Source of the DNA: Pseudonocardiales bacterium
GTDB taxonomy: Bacteria; Actinomycetota; Actinomycetes; Mycobacteriales; Jatrophihabitantaceae
NCBI GenBank assembly: GCA_030840295.1
Contig: JAVEET010000108.1
Span: forward strand, 1 to 64,000
Length of the DNA: 64,000 nt
Direction of reading: 5' to 3'
Shown one piece after another: positions 1 through 9,086 of this stretch. Positions within the stretch are counted from its first letter, which is position 1. Each line of letters opens with the position of its first letter. The notes beneath the pieces are model-generated. The model worked only from the letters and a program-made list of their open reading frames with translations. It did no database searches and was not told the origin of the DNA. The position numbers and the translations under genes are program-made.

Positions 1-587
1 TCGTGTCCGCACTCACCCGCCGCGAGATCGATCTGGTCGCCGCCCTGGCGGAGAAATCCGGACGCCTTGAGCAGCGCGTCATGCTCGGCGAACTCCAAGG
101 CGATCCGGAGCCGTTCCTGGAGGAACTGTTCAAGGTCTGGTACGAGCTGCTGGCAATCCGCACCATGGCCGCACACAGCAGCGCGACCTACGGTCGGATG
201 GCGAAGCTGGCCCGGTTCCTGCCGGAGCGGGAGAAGCCACTCGTCGCCGATCTCGCAGACCGTTTCGACCTCGTCCGAAGCATGGCCGATGGGCAGAAGG
301 AGTTCCTGCACGGCGTGATCGAGTTCTACCAGACCCGCACCGGCACCCACATGACGCTCGCGGCCGAGAAACTGGCCGCCACATCCCTACAACAAAACGA
401 TGACATGCGCCGGATCACTGCCTGGGTGGCGGTGATCGCCGTGCCTACGGCGATCACCGGTTTCTTCGGGCAGAACGTCCCCTATCCCGGCTTCGGCACC
501 CGGGCGGGCTTCATCGCGTCCATGCTGCTCATGGCAACAGTTGCGACCCTCCTGTACACAATCTTCAAGCGAAAAAAGTGGCTGTAG
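1..587 (+). CDS. CorA-like divalent cation transporter, C-terminal part (5' end outside window)
   Basis: This is the C-terminal 194 residues of a CorA/MIT-type magnesium or cobalt channel. A long helical cytoplasmic stalk (about residues 5-135) is followed by two membrane helices (about 138-156 and 168-187) and a basic tail ending KRKKWL. Between the helices, the place of the family GMN motif is taken by GQN in TGFFGQNVPYPG (about 152-163). Full CorA proteins are about 310-370 residues, so the GTG at base 3 is probably an internal valine and the gene starts upstream. The GQN variant is, from memory, common in actinobacterial paralogues, so activity is likely but ion specificity is unknown. 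Confidence 0.8.
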   Translation, partial: VSALTRREIDLVAALAEKSGRLEQRVMLGELQGDPEPFLEELFKVWYELLAIRTMAAHSSATYGRMAKLARFLPEREKPLVADLADRFDLVRSMADGQKEFLHGVIEFYQTRTGTHMTLAAEKLAATSLQQNDDMRRITAWVAVIAVPTAITGFFGQNVPYPGFGTRAGFIASMLLMATVATLLYTIFKRKKWL

Positions 588-698
588 CCACGAGCTTGCG
601 CGTCGCGGCCTCCAGCACCCACTGGCTACCGGGCTCGCCGGATGCGCCTAGCGCCGCACCACGAGCCGACCGTGCCGTCCGGGTCGAGGCGGTGACTG

Positions 699-712
699 GG
701 CGGGTACCCGCC
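699..712. promoter_or_regulatory. Perfect 14-base palindrome GGCGGGTACCCGCC
   Basis: The sequence equals its own reverse complement over 14 bases and lies in noncoding DNA. It could be an operator for a dimeric regulator or simply a GC-rich coincidence. No promoter was placed beside it. Confidence 0.25.
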
Positions 713-856
713 TTCACGATGCCGGAGGCGGCTCGAGTGCGGGCGTTGCCGGCGTTGGTGGGGCGTGACGGGTGGCTGAAGCGCCCCGGGGCGAAGGCGA
801 GCCGCGGAAAGCTGTCGACGTCGTGCTTCAGGGGCCAGCGGGCCGCTGCGCCCTTC

Positions 857-880
857 GGTGACGAAACCCGACCCGTCACC
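857..880. promoter_or_regulatory. Interrupted inverted repeat GGTGACG-N10-CGTCACC
   Basis: Two 7-base arms (857-863 and 874-880) are exact reverse complements separated by ten bases. They lie about 100 bases before the small ORF starting at 981, a sensible place for an operator. No T-run follows, so it is not a clear terminator. Confidence 0.3.
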
Positions 881-980
881 CGTCATGGGACCCCGCCGCG
901 GCCGCCGGCACGCAGCTAGACTGTGGCCTACGGCACGCACAGTTCACGCGCGGTCGCCGTCACGGACACAGGGGTGCGCC

Positions 981-1289
981 ATGACCACCATTCCGGGAGC
1001 GTTGGCTGGACATCAGCCGCCTGCAAGTAACGCACACATCGGCGGGCACGCGGCGGGCATCGAGCACTACGCGGACCTCGTCGAGCAGCTGTTCCGCGAG
1101 TACGAGTCGATCCTGTCGCTGTCCGGCATCGTTGCCCTGGTCAACCAGTGTCGGCATGACCTCGCTGGCAGCCCCGCTACGGCGATGCCGGAATTGCTTG
1201 AGCGCTTGGCCCGCTGGCGACTGTCCGTCCTCGCTAAAGAGAACCCCGTCCGCCGCGAGGATCTCGGTGTGGGCGAACCGGGACGCTGA
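981..1289 (+). CDS. Small helical protein, possible three-helix bundle domain
   Basis: A 102-residue protein with a flexible N-terminus (about residues 1-24) and a mostly helical remainder containing LFREYESILSLSGIVALV and a CRHDLAGSPATAMPELLERLA segment. From memory this resembles the short three-helix dimerisation domain found at the N-terminus of actinobacterial protein-tyrosine-phosphatase or arsenate-reductase-like proteins, here without the catalytic domain. The ATG at 981 was chosen because the in-frame extension to 858 is arginine-rich, low-complexity sequence. No function is assigned. It is convergent with the Rieske gene. Confidence 0.55.
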   Translation: MTTIPGALAGHQPPASNAHIGGHAAGIEHYADLVEQLFREYESILSLSGIVALVNQCRHDLAGSPATAMPELLERLARWRLSVLAKENPVRREDLGVGEPGR

Positions 1290-1480
1290 CCGGCCCGAGG
1301 CTGAATGACAGCCGTCCCCGGTCCACGGGGCCGCAAGCTCAAGCAGTGCCAGCCGCGCGGGAAGCGGTCCTGGGGCCGGGGCTCAGTACCCACCGCTCGG
1401 TGAGCCGAACCCACAGTGCGACGGTCGTTGCGATCGACACGACGGCGGCGAGGCCGGGAGGACACCGACGGCCTTCGTCG

Positions 1481-1885
1481 TCATTCTGGAGGCTGCCCCG
1501 TGCTGCCGACGACCACGACGACGCGGCCGTCCGCTATCCGCGCCGGAAGCATCTTCAGATCGCGGCGCTTGCGCCCGAGCGCCACAAGCTGACGCGACCA
1601 GCGCGGCACCCGCCGCCCGGCAAAGCCGCTGACCCAATCCAGGTTCTCGCCGGTGCACATGTCGAAGCGGGAGTTGTGCCACGGGCATTGGACGACGCCG
1701 TCGGAGTACCTCAGCCCGCCGGGGCCGCGGGTGAGCGACAAACCCAGGTGCGGGCACCGGTTTACCGCGACATGCACCACGTCGCCAAGGCGGGCCACGA
1801 TCAAGGCGTGACCACCGACATCGACCGTTACAAGTTCTCCGTCGGCGAACTCGTCGAGGCGACCCACGGTTAGTTCGGCGTCCAT
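1481..1885 (-). CDS. Stand-alone Rieske [2Fe-2S] ferredoxin
   Basis: A 134-residue single-domain Rieske protein. The cluster ligands are visible as CPH (C44, H46) in NRCPHLG and CPWH (C67, H70) in QCPWHNSRFD, with the usual spacing. There is no signal peptide or membrane anchor, so it is probably a soluble electron carrier for an oxygenase or reductase, but no oxygenase subunit lies beside it. The ATG at 1885 is preferred over an upstream in-frame start at 1981 because GGAGGT sits five bases before it and the domain begins directly. It is divergent from the metallo-hydrolase at 2065. Confidence 0.88.
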   Translation of the reverse strand: MDAELTVGRLDEFADGELVTVDVGGHALIVARLGDVVHVAVNRCPHLGLSLTRGPGGLRYSDGVVQCPWHNSRFDMCTGENLDWVSGFAGRRVPRWSRQLVALGRKRRDLKMLPARIADGRVVVVVGSTGQPPE

Positions 1886-2064
1886 CTGACCTCCACCGGC
1901 GCACCTGCCGACCTCAACAACCCTATCGCCACGTCTCGACGCCTTGGGCGTGAACATCGCAAGCTGCGACCGTCCACGCATCCGCGGCTATCTGGGGTGT
2001 TGGCCGGCGTTCCCATAGCTTGTCGCGCCCCCTTCACCAGTGCGTCGAACGCGAGTGATGAGAT

Positions 2065-3021
2065 GTGCAGATGGATACCGACAACCCCGTCGAGCTTGTT
2101 CCCGGCGTGTGGCAGATCCGGCAGCAACTCAACGATGAGGTGCCGCTCTACCTACATCTGGTGGTCGGCACGGAGGGTTCTGCGCTGGTCGATGGCGGCC
2201 TGCCGTTCAGCCTGCCGGCCGTCGAACGGCTGATGGCGGCGGCCGGCGTACCTGACCAGGATCTGCGTTTCCTGCTCAACACCCACGCCCATCACGACCA
2301 TATCGGCACGTTTGCTGCGTTGCGGGAACGCACCGGCGCTCGAGTCGTGGCTGACCCGGCAGCTGTGCGCTGGATCGAGGATCTCGAGGTGAACCTGCGG
2401 GAATTCGCGCTGCATCGTCCGGATATTGTCTCCGACTCCCCCGAACTGCGAGCCGAGTTGGCCCCGACCTTCGGCAAGCCGTGCCCCGTCGACGTCACGA
2501 TGACTGATGGCGGCGCCGTACGACTTGGCGGCGGTCTCGTGTTGGAGGCGATCCAGCTGCCCGGACATGTCGTCGGCGAACTCGGCTGGCTGGAACGGTC
2601 ATCCCGCACGTTGTTGCTCGGCGACATCGTGACAGGTACGTCTTGGAGTTTCTTCCACGGCCATGTGCTGCCGGGGCAGTTCCGCCAGTCGCTGCACCGG
2701 CTACGCACACTGACCTTGGACGAGGACGTGCAGCTCGTGTGCCTGGCTCACTACGCCAGCCGGACCTCACACGAGTTCCTCGACCTGCTCGCCGAGGTCG
2801 AGCGATACCTCGATCAGGTCACCGAAACAATCGAGGGGGCCCTTGACGATATGCCCCGGTCACTGACCGAGGTATGGCGGCAGACCTGCGCCGAAGTGGG
2901 TCGCATTCAGGAGTTCCGAGGGCTTGCGATGGTAGCGGCGCATCTGCGCGAGGCAGTCGCTGCGGGACGCGCGCGGTGCGTCGGACCCGATCTGTACGTC
3001 GCGGTACGATCGGGCGGCTGA
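2065..3021 (+). CDS. Metallo-beta-lactamase-fold hydrolase
   Basis: A 318-residue MBL-fold protein. The zinc motif HxHxDH is seen as THAHHDH (about 73-79), followed by a downstream histidine in LPGHVVGE (about 170), the metal-bridging aspartate in LLLGDIV, and a late histidine in CLAHYAS (about 236). The C-terminal helical region after residue 240 resembles glyoxalase II/lactonase-like members. The substrate cannot be told. Two starts fit: GTG at 2065 and ATG at 2071. Neither has a strong ribosome site. A second, distinct MBL protein is encoded at 60102. Confidence 0.85.
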   Translation: MQMDTDNPVELVPGVWQIRQQLNDEVPLYLHLVVGTEGSALVDGGLPFSLPAVERLMAAAGVPDQDLRFLLNTHAHHDHIGTFAALRERTGARVVADPAAVRWIEDLEVNLREFALHRPDIVSDSPELRAELAPTFGKPCPVDVTMTDGGAVRLGGGLVLEAIQLPGHVVGELGWLERSSRTLLLGDIVTGTSWSFFHGHVLPGQFRQSLHRLRTLTLDEDVQLVCLAHYASRTSHEFLDLLAEVERYLDQVTETIEGALDDMPRSLTEVWRQTCAEVGRIQEFRGLAMVAAHLREAVAAGRARCVGPDLYVAVRSGG

Positions 3022-3122
3022 CCGGGCAGCATCAACGCATTGTGCAGGCCCGATTCTCCGGCGGCGCCAGGATCAGCTTCTGACCCGGCAGTCGGGTGTG
3101 GCACTAGCGCGATAGAGGAGCG

Positions 3123-3872
3123 ATGGACGGCAACCGGTCTGCAGTGGTCGTCGGCGGCGGTTCCGGCATCGGCGAGGCGTGCGTGGACCTACTCGACCAG
3201 CAGGGATGGCTGGTCAGCGTCGGCGATATCGCATTCGCGAGCAGGACGTCCGCCAACACCGCTGATCGCATCGTGCGACTGAAAGCCGATGCGACCTCGC
3301 CGCAGGACGCCGCCCGGCTGATGCGCGAGGCGAACGAGCGCGCCCCGCTCGCAGCGCTGGTGTACTCGGCCGGAATTGAACGACACGGCTCGGTGGTCAC
3401 CACCGACGAAAGCGCCTGGGACGCCACGCAGGCGGTGAATCTCAAAGGCATATACGTTTCCGCGCAGGCGGCGATTCCCCTCATGGCCGCCAACGGTGGG
3501 GGCGCGATCGTCATCGTGTCCTCGATTCAGGGAATCGCGACCCAGAAGTCGGTGGCAGCGTACGCAGCCGCAAAGGCGGGTGCACTCGGCCTCGTCAGGG
3601 CGATGGCACTCGACCACGCCGAGCAGGGCATCCGGGTCAACGCCGTGGCACCGGGAACCATCGACACTCCGCTGGTCCGGAAGAACGCGGCAGAGATGAC
3701 ACCGCAGGATCCGCAGGAGGCGCTTCAGGCCTGGGCCGACATGCACGCGCTCAAACGAATCGGCCGACCGCAAGAAGTCGCCACCGTAGTCGCATTTCTG
3801 CTCTCTGACGGCGCCTCGTTCGTCACGGGTGCGACCTGGGTTGTCGACGGCGGTCTTCTTGCCGCTTACTGA
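3123..3872 (+). CDS. Short-chain dehydrogenase/reductase (SDR)
   Basis: A 249-residue classical SDR with a cofactor motif GGGSGIG (about 11-17), catalytic serine in VSSIQG and YAAAK (about 150-154), and the C-terminal WVVDGG typical of the family. Acidic GDIAFA after the second strand suggests NAD preference (inference). A GAGGAG ribosome site ends two bases before the ATG. It is followed by the DUF4432 protein with little spacing, so it may act on a sugar or sugar acid in the same pathway. The exact substrate is unknown. Confidence 0.85.
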   Translation: MDGNRSAVVVGGGSGIGEACVDLLDQQGWLVSVGDIAFASRTSANTADRIVRLKADATSPQDAARLMREANERAPLAALVYSAGIERHGSVVTTDESAWDATQAVNLKGIYVSAQAAIPLMAANGGGAIVIVSSIQGIATQKSVAAYAAAKAGALGLVRAMALDHAEQGIRVNAVAPGTIDTPLVRKNAAEMTPQDPQEALQAWADMHALKRIGRPQEVATVVAFLLSDGASFVTGATWVVDGGLLAAY

Positions 3873-3903
3873 CACCGACGGAGAGCACCCGGAGCACGCG
3901 GGC

Positions 3904-4860
3904 ATGCTTGGTTCTGCCGAGCAACTGGCGCAGGTTTTTCACGGGGTCGCCGACGACGGACCGGCCCGAGGCAACAGGACGATCTCGATCCACCCGGCTG
4001 GAGGCCTGCAGGTACGGGTGCTGCCCGACCGCGGCTTGGACATCGGTGCCGCCTGGTTCGCCGGCTCGCCGGTCGCGTGGCTATCGCCGGTCGGTGAAAC
4101 CGCCTGGTCCGGTGACAATTGGCTGGCCGGCTGGGCTGGTGGTCTGCTGACCACCTGCGGGCTTCGCAATGTCGGCACCCCATCCGAGGGCCACCCCATG
4201 CACGGCAGCGCGACCGGCTTGCACGCGTCTGGCGTGCAGGTGACCCGCAGCTTGGAGCAGGACGGGAGCATCGCCGTCACGGTCGCAGGCACCATGATCG
4301 ACGCTTCGGCATTCGGCCCGGTGCTGCGACTGGACCGCACGATCACCGTTCATACCGGCCGGTCGGACATCGGCATCGTCGACGACACCTCGAACTTGGG
4401 GCAGCGCACGGAGCAGACACCGATTCTCTATCACGTCAACTTCGGGTATCCCTTTCTCGGCCCGTCGTCATTCGTCGACGGACGCATCATGTGGTCCGAG
4501 CCGCGCGATCCGGACTCAGCACGCGTCGGGCAAGGCTGGGCAATGATGGGTCCGCCGTTGCTTGATGACGAGGACGTCGTCGTCGAACACGGCGTCGCGG
4601 AAGGCTCTGACGGCTGGCGGACGCTGCGGGTGGCCAGTCCCGAATCCGGACAGCAAGCCAGTGTGGCCTGGGATGCTGCGACACTGCCCAGGGTGCACAC
4701 TTGGCGGCGCGCTACCCGCGGCAGCTATGCGATGGCCGTGGAACCGGCGAACTGCTCGGTGCTCGGCCGCGAGCACGATCGCACAGCCGGGACGGCACCA
4801 TGGCTCGAGCCGGGACAGCGACGCCGCACCCAGTTGCGGATCGAGTTCAGCACGCTGTGA
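3904..4860 (+). CDS. DUF4432 / aldose-1-epimerase-like protein
   Basis: A protein of about 318 residues in the galactose-mutarotase-like beta-sandwich superfamily, DUF4432 branch. Recognisable stretches are RGLDIG near the N-terminus, the GGLLTTCGLRNVG loop, HG within HPMHGSATG, and LYHVNFGYP. Members are found in sugar and sugar-acid catabolic loci, where mutarotase or isomerase-like activity is presumed. The ATG at 3904 is preferred to an upstream start at 3829, which would overlap the SDR by 44 bases. A TTG at 3859 is also possible. It converges with the UxuA-like gene, with six bases between the stops. Confidence 0.75.
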   Translation: MLGSAEQLAQVFHGVADDGPARGNRTISIHPAGGLQVRVLPDRGLDIGAAWFAGSPVAWLSPVGETAWSGDNWLAGWAGGLLTTCGLRNVGTPSEGHPMHGSATGLHASGVQVTRSLEQDGSIAVTVAGTMIDASAFGPVLRLDRTITVHTGRSDIGIVDDTSNLGQRTEQTPILYHVNFGYPFLGPSSFVDGRIMWSEPRDPDSARVGQGWAMMGPPLLDDEDVVVEHGVAEGSDGWRTLRVASPESGQQASVAWDAATLPRVHTWRRATRGSYAMAVEPANCSVLGREHDRTAGTAPWLEPGQRRRTQLRIEFSTL

Positions 4861-4866
4861 GCGGCG

Positions 4867-5901
4867 TTAGCCGATGTCGAGCCCGTTGAGAACGCCTTGT
4901 AGATAGCCGATGGCGTGGGCGCGACCGCGGCTGCAGTACGCGGCCGGTGACGTGTCGCCCCAGGTATCCAGGTCACCGATCATCGCTGGAACGTGGTCGT
5001 CGATGAGGAAGCCGTCGAAACCGGCACTGTGCAGTCGTCGAATGACGCGGGCCGGGTTCAGGTTTCCCTCGCCGAGGAAGCACTCGGTGAACCTCGGAAC
5101 GGTGCCCTGGACGTCGCGGAAGTGGACGTAGAAGAGGCGACCTCGCGGCCCGAGCAGGTCGATCACCTCGTTGACCGAATCCTCCCCCGACATCTCCGAT
5201 ACTGTGCCGATGCAGAAGTTGAGTCCCCAGGCCGGGCTTCCGCTCGAGCGCCGGTAGGCCTCGGCGATGGCCGACGGTGACGTGAAGATCCGCGTGGCCT
5301 GGCCCAGCGGCTCATCCACCGGCGGGTCATCTGGGTGCAGCGCGAGCCGGACGCCCACTTCCTCCGCCACCGGCAGGACCGCGTCCAGGAAGTACTGGTA
5401 GTTGTCCCACATCTGCGCTGCGGTGATGGGTTCGGTAATCGGCTCGCCCGGCGTGAGCTTGTACGAGGCGAGCGCGTTTCCCTCGTCTGCGCGGGCGAGG
5501 TCGAATCCGGTGACCCTTGCACCACCTCGACCGGAGCCGCCCATGACGGTACGCCAGACGTAGGTTGCGATGAAGTTGTAGCCGAGCAGATCAATGCCGA
5601 CGCGGGCCATGTTGCGGATGGTTCGGTGATAGTTCTCGATCTGTTCGTCGCGACCTGGAAGTCCGCGCTGAATTTTCCAGAACTGCGCCGCTGGCACGTT
5701 CTCCAATCCCTCGATCACCAGACCGTCTCGGTCGCAGCGATCACGCAGCGCCTGCAGCTCACCGAGGCTCCAGAAACCTTCGTGGCCGGGCAGCGCGGAG
5801 GGCGTGTGCAACTGCACGCTGCGCAGGCCGAGTTGGTGTGCGAAAGCCGCCACGGTGTCGTCGTACTCGTCGATGTGTCCGAGGGAGAGTCGGATACCCA
5901 T
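4867..5901 (-). CDS. Mannonate dehydratase (UxuA) family TIM-barrel protein
   Basis: A 344-residue xylose-isomerase-like TIM barrel. Family signatures are LALHPDDPP (about 186-194), NFCIGTVSEM, FYVHFRDVQG and LIDDHVPAM, which carry the metal-binding residues of D-mannonate dehydratase (mannonate to 2-keto-3-deoxygluconate). UxuA proteins are usually 350-400 residues, so this is slightly short and could act on another aldonate. An AAGGG ribosome site precedes the ATG. It is the last gene of the minus-strand sugar operon, separated from the SDR at 6059 by 157 bases that contain a stem-loop, so it may be transcribed partly on its own. Confidence 0.8.
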   Translation of the reverse strand: MGIRLSLGHIDEYDDTVAAFAHQLGLRSVQLHTPSALPGHEGFWSLGELQALRDRCDRDGLVIEGLENVPAAQFWKIQRGLPGRDEQIENYHRTIRNMARVGIDLLGYNFIATYVWRTVMGGSGRGGARVTGFDLARADEGNALASYKLTPGEPITEPITAAQMWDNYQYFLDAVLPVAEEVGVRLALHPDDPPVDEPLGQATRIFTSPSAIAEAYRRSSGSPAWGLNFCIGTVSEMSGEDSVNEVIDLLGPRGRLFYVHFRDVQGTVPRFTECFLGEGNLNPARVIRRLHSAGFDGFLIDDHVPAMIGDLDTWGDTSPAAYCSRGRAHAIGYLQGVLNGLDIG

Positions 5902-5935
5902 GTTCGTCTGCCCTTCTACCTGTTGTCAGGCCTGG

Positions 5936-5954
5936 CGCAGACGCTGGGTCTGCG
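5936..5954. repeat. Stem-loop CGCAGAC-5-GTCTGCG between SDR and UxuA-like gene
   Basis: Perfect 7-base arms with a 5-base loop lie about 35 bases before the UxuA-like start. No U-run follows on either strand, so it is not a standard terminator. It may be an RNA-processing or stability element, or an operator. Confidence 0.35.
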
Positions 5955-6058
5955 TGCCGAGCCTATCGATCGACAGCTGCATGATGTCGCGCGGACCGAC
6001 GTAGCGGCGACCCGGAGCGGATTGAACGTCAGGCACCTTGTAACTCAGACCGGTCGAC

Positions 6059-6787
6059 TCAGATGTCCTGATTGGACGGCAGAATCACCAGATCGCGAAT
6101 GGTGACATGCCGGGGCCGGGTCAGCATGTAGCCAACCGCGTCTGCGACATCCTCCGAACGGATCCCGGTGCCGGCAGCGACCCCCTGCTCGATGTCCTGC
6201 TCTTCAGACACCGACCAGAGCTCGTTGAGTACAACGCCGGGCCCGACCACCCCCAGCCTGACGCCGGTGCCGACGAGTTGGCGGCGCACCCCGTGCACGA
6301 AGGCGTGCAGTGCGTGCTTGGACGCGGAGTACACAGGCTCCCAGTGAATATCTTGGGTCCCTGAAACCGACCCGGTCACCAGCACGTCGCCGGTGCCCCG
6401 GGGAACCATCGACGACAGTGCGGCGTGCACCGTTCGCATGACGCCGGTGATGTTGGTCGACACCAACCGGTCGATCGCGTTCGGGTCGTTCGTCCAAAAC
6501 TCATCGGCCAGGTAGATACCCGCGTTCGCCACGGCGATGTCGACAGTGCCGAACCGCTGCTCGACCTGCTGCATCAGCGATTCGGCTGTCGCGGCCTCGG
6601 TGATGTCGGCCACGACTGCATGTGCCGGACCGGGTATCGACGCGACGGCAGCCTCGAGCCGCTCGGCCGAACGAGCGGTCACGACGACGTTGGCGCCGAG
6701 GCGGGACAGCTCGCGGGCAACGGCCAGCCCGATTCCCGAGCTGCCTCCGGTGACGACGGCAACCTTGCCGTCGAGGGCGCCTGTCAC
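6059..6787 (-). CDS. SDR, ribitol-dehydrogenase/YdfG-like
   Basis: A 242-residue classical SDR: TGGSSGIG (about 13-20), ANAG, a serine in TGSVSG and YSASK as active-site residues. The end of the protein (RDLVILPSNQDI) resembles the C-terminus of bacterial ribitol 2-dehydrogenases and YdfG-type 3-hydroxy-acid dehydrogenases, so a polyol or hydroxy acid is the likely substrate (inference). The GTG start overlaps the class II aldolase stop (GTGA), indicating translational coupling within the sugar operon. Confidence 0.82.
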   Translation of the reverse strand: MTGALDGKVAVVTGGSSGIGLAVARELSRLGANVVVTARSAERLEAAVASIPGPAHAVVADITEAATAESLMQQVEQRFGTVDIAVANAGIYLADEFWTNDPNAIDRLVSTNITGVMRTVHAALSSMVPRGTGDVLVTGSVSGTQDIHWEPVYSASKHALHAFVHGVRRQLVGTGVRLGVVGPGVVLNELWSVSEEQDIEQGVAAGTGIRSEDVADAVGYMLTRPRHVTIRDLVILPSNQDI

Positions 6788-7563
6788 GACGCGTCCCGAG
6801 CCGGAAGGTGCTCTGCGCGGTCGAGGACAGCTCGGCGGTACTGCTCATCCTCACGCTCGTCTATCCGGTCGCTGTCATTGTCGGTGAGCGGGGACAAGGC
6901 ACCGATGGCCAGGCCGGCCTGCATGATGCGGCTGACCTTGACGGCCATCTCGGTGATTCGGAGTACCTCCGCCGTCGTCGCACCCAGAGCGAACATGCCG
7001 TGGTTGGCCAGGTAGATCACCTTCGGCGGCGCGCCTTCGGCAGCGATGTGTTGGCGCAGCCGGTCACGGACCAGTCGGGCAAGCAACAGGCCCGGATCCA
7101 CATAGGGAATCAACATCGCCCTCCGCCCGAGGATGACGATCTGCTCCGGGTAGACGATCACGGACGCGAGCGTCTCGGCATGTTCGGAGCAGAGCAGCGC
7201 GTTGACCGGCACCGGGTGGGTGTGGCCGACGACCGAGGCGCCGCCCTCCTGCAGACAGATGGCGTGCAGCATCGCCTCCACCGAGGGCCGCCGTCCGGTG
7301 GCCACCCCGACTCGGTTGAACACGTCGGCAATGGATTGCTGGTCGGTATCCGGGTTGTCGAGCAGGGCGATCAGCTCCGCCAGTCCGACTTCGACGAAGT
7401 CGTCGGGTCCGGCGGTTGCGAGGTGGGCGCCGCTGGCCTTGACGAGCATCCGGTCCGCTCCGGTGCGAACGGAGGTATTGCCCTCGGCGAGAATGACCAG
7501 GTCCCGCCCTGGTGCCCCTAGCGTGCGCGACAGGCTGATGATGCGGTCGAGATCGGTGGACAT
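6784..7563 (-). CDS. Class II aldolase/adducin-family sugar-phosphate aldolase
   Basis: A 259-residue zinc aldolase-fold protein of the fuculose/ribulose-phosphate aldolase family. The catalytic glutamate lies in SVEAMLHA, two zinc histidines in GHTHPV, and the third in LANHGMFALG. GNTSV near residue 29 is the phosphate-binding loop. It could cleave a ketose 1-phosphate to DHAP and an aldehyde. Because a rhamnulose-1-phosphate aldolase domain is already encoded upstream in the same operon, this one probably handles a different intermediate or stereoisomer. Confidence 0.85.
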   Translation of the reverse strand: MSTDLDRIISLSRTLGAPGRDLVILAEGNTSVRTGADRMLVKASGAHLATAGPDDFVEVGLAELIALLDNPDTDQQSIADVFNRVGVATGRRPSVEAMLHAICLQEGGASVVGHTHPVPVNALLCSEHAETLASVIVYPEQIVILGRRAMLIPYVDPGLLLARLVRDRLRQHIAAEGAPPKVIYLANHGMFALGATTAEVLRITEMAVKVSRIMQAGLAIGALSPLTDNDSDRIDEREDEQYRRAVLDRAEHLPARDAS

Positions 7564-7618
7564 GACGCTGCCTTCTGCTCGATTGGAGACCGGCGAACTC
7601 GGTCAGGACGGATCACGG

Positions 7619-9076
7619 TCAGGGAGGTGGAGTCAACAATTCCTCGCCACGATCCCAGCGCACGGGATCGGAATCCGACGGCACGAACCGTCGTAGGTGG
7701 ACACTCATGGCTATCACGGAGCGCAGCTGCTCGATCGAACTCAACTCGCCGGTGGCCACGGCCTGCACGCCGACGTTGCCCAGGCTGGAGGCTTCCGCCG
7801 GACCGGCCAGGACGGGCACCCCACATGCGTCGGCGGTCAGTTGGCAGAGCAACGCGTTCCGGCTGCCGCCGCCGACGAGGTGGACCACGGACACGTTACG
7901 GGCTGTGAGCTCTGCCGCCCGTCGAATCGTTCGGCGGTAGGCCAGCGCAAGGCTCAGCAGGATGCAGCGGACGTACTCGGCCGGATCGTCAGGCTCGGGC
8001 TGGCCCGACGCACGGCAGGCGCGGGCGATATCGCCGGGCACGTCGGCCGAGCTGACCAGGTCCGCGGCACCGACATCGATGAACAGGTTCTGGCCGACGT
8101 GCCCGGCTCGGGCGAGTAGGTCCGGCAGCGGTGGATTCCCCCAGCTCCGCAGGCATTGCTCGAGTAGCCAGAGCCCCGTGAGGTTGCGCATCACGAGCGT
8201 GCTGCCCGCCACGCCTGCCTCGTTGGTGAATCCCGCAAGCATCGCCTCATCGCTGAGTACCGGTGTGTCGTTCTCGACCCCCACGAGGGCCCAGGTCCCG
8301 CAGGACACGAAGGCGGCACTGTGCTCCAGCGGTAGAGCGGCCACTGCGGAGGCGGTGTCGTGCGAGCCGGCGTAGAGCACCGGCACGTCCCCCTTTGAGC
8401 CGATCCGGGCCCGCACTCGTGGGGTGATTTGGCCCGCCGCAGTCGCAGAACTGCGCAATGGAGGCAGCAGTGCAAAGTCGAGACCTGACTGTGCGACGAT
8501 CTCGGTGTCCCAATCACCCGAGCGCGCGTCTACCAAACCGGTGGTCGAGGCGATGGTGCGCTCGGCCGCACGTTCACCCGTCAGCCAGTAAGTGAGCAGG
8601 TCGGGGATCAGGAGCAGCGAGGAGCCGGCGGGGACTGCAGTTCCGTTCAGCCGCTCCGGTGCCTGGTAGACCGTATTGATGGTCATCGGCTGAACCCCGG
8701 TGCGGCGGAACAGCTCGGCTTCGGAGATGCGTCGGCTGACGCGCTCCCGTGCTTGCTCGACAGCTGATCGGTAATGCCGAGCTTCCAGGACCAGCTCACC
8801 CTCGGGTCCGATAACGCCGAAGTCCACGCCCCACGTATCGACGCCGATACCGTTCGGGATCATGCCGGAGGCGAGCGCGGTTCTGCTCGCCGCGGCCAGT
8901 CCGTTCAGAGTTTGGACGTACAGGTCCTCGACGTCCCAGAACCAGTCGTCGGCAACTCGGACCGGAGCATTCCGGAAACGGTGGACCTCATGCAGCTCGA
9001 TCCGGTGCGCGGTAACCGTGCCCAGACTGACCCGGCCGCTGGTGGCACCGAGGTCGACACTGAAATAGACACCCAT
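7619..9076 (-). CDS. rhaB: L-rhamnulokinase-type FGGY sugar kinase
   Basis: A 485-residue FGGY kinase matching RhaB, which phosphorylates L-rhamnulose at O1. N-terminal ATP-fold motif DLGATSGRV (about 8-16), GVDTWGVDFG (about 77-86), RNLTGLWLLEQ, and the C-terminal VGGGSRNALLCQLTADA followed by EASSLGNVGVQA are all RhaB-like. Its stop is about 55 bases from the downstream aldolase start, and its ATG follows the bifunctional aldolase stop by ten bases. Kinase plus aldolase predicts conversion of a 6-deoxy-ketose to DHAP and lactaldehyde/lactate. No rhamnose isomerase is encoded in the window. Confidence 0.88.
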   Translation of the reverse strand: MGVYFSVDLGATSGRVSLGTVTAHRIELHEVHRFRNAPVRVADDWFWDVEDLYVQTLNGLAAASRTALASGMIPNGIGVDTWGVDFGVIGPEGELVLEARHYRSAVEQARERVSRRISEAELFRRTGVQPMTINTVYQAPERLNGTAVPAGSSLLLIPDLLTYWLTGERAAERTIASTTGLVDARSGDWDTEIVAQSGLDFALLPPLRSSATAAGQITPRVRARIGSKGDVPVLYAGSHDTASAVAALPLEHSAAFVSCGTWALVGVENDTPVLSDEAMLAGFTNEAGVAGSTLVMRNLTGLWLLEQCLRSWGNPPLPDLLARAGHVGQNLFIDVGAADLVSSADVPGDIARACRASGQPEPDDPAEYVRCILLSLALAYRRTIRRAAELTARNVSVVHLVGGGSRNALLCQLTADACGVPVLAGPAEASSLGNVGVQAVATGELSSIEQLRSVIAMSVHLRRFVPSDSDPVRWDRGEELLTPPP

Positions 9077-9086
9077 CGCGGCCTGG

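Larger units (their letters stand above)
588..980. other. Intergenic stretch without a convincing gene
   Basis: About 390 bases separate the CorA-like gene from the next plausible gene. The open frames here have no recognisable product and look like GC-driven noise. Two symmetric elements stand out: a perfect 14-base palindrome at 699-712 and an interrupted inverted repeat at 857-880. Both are listed separately. No tRNA or repeat family was recognised. Confidence 0.5.

Noticed and set aside
578-919. 113-codon frame between the CorA-like gene and the small helical protein
   Set aside because: Low-complexity alanine/arginine/proline translation, no domain, and no good ribosome site.
1316-1330. 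Stem CCCCG-GTCCA-CGGGG as a terminator between convergent genes
   Set aside because: The stem is only five base pairs and there is no T-run, so it is not distinguishable from chance in GC-rich DNA.
5936-5954. Stem-loop before the UxuA-like gene as a Rho-independent terminator
   Set aside because: No U-run follows on either strand; kept only as an unexplained stem-loop.
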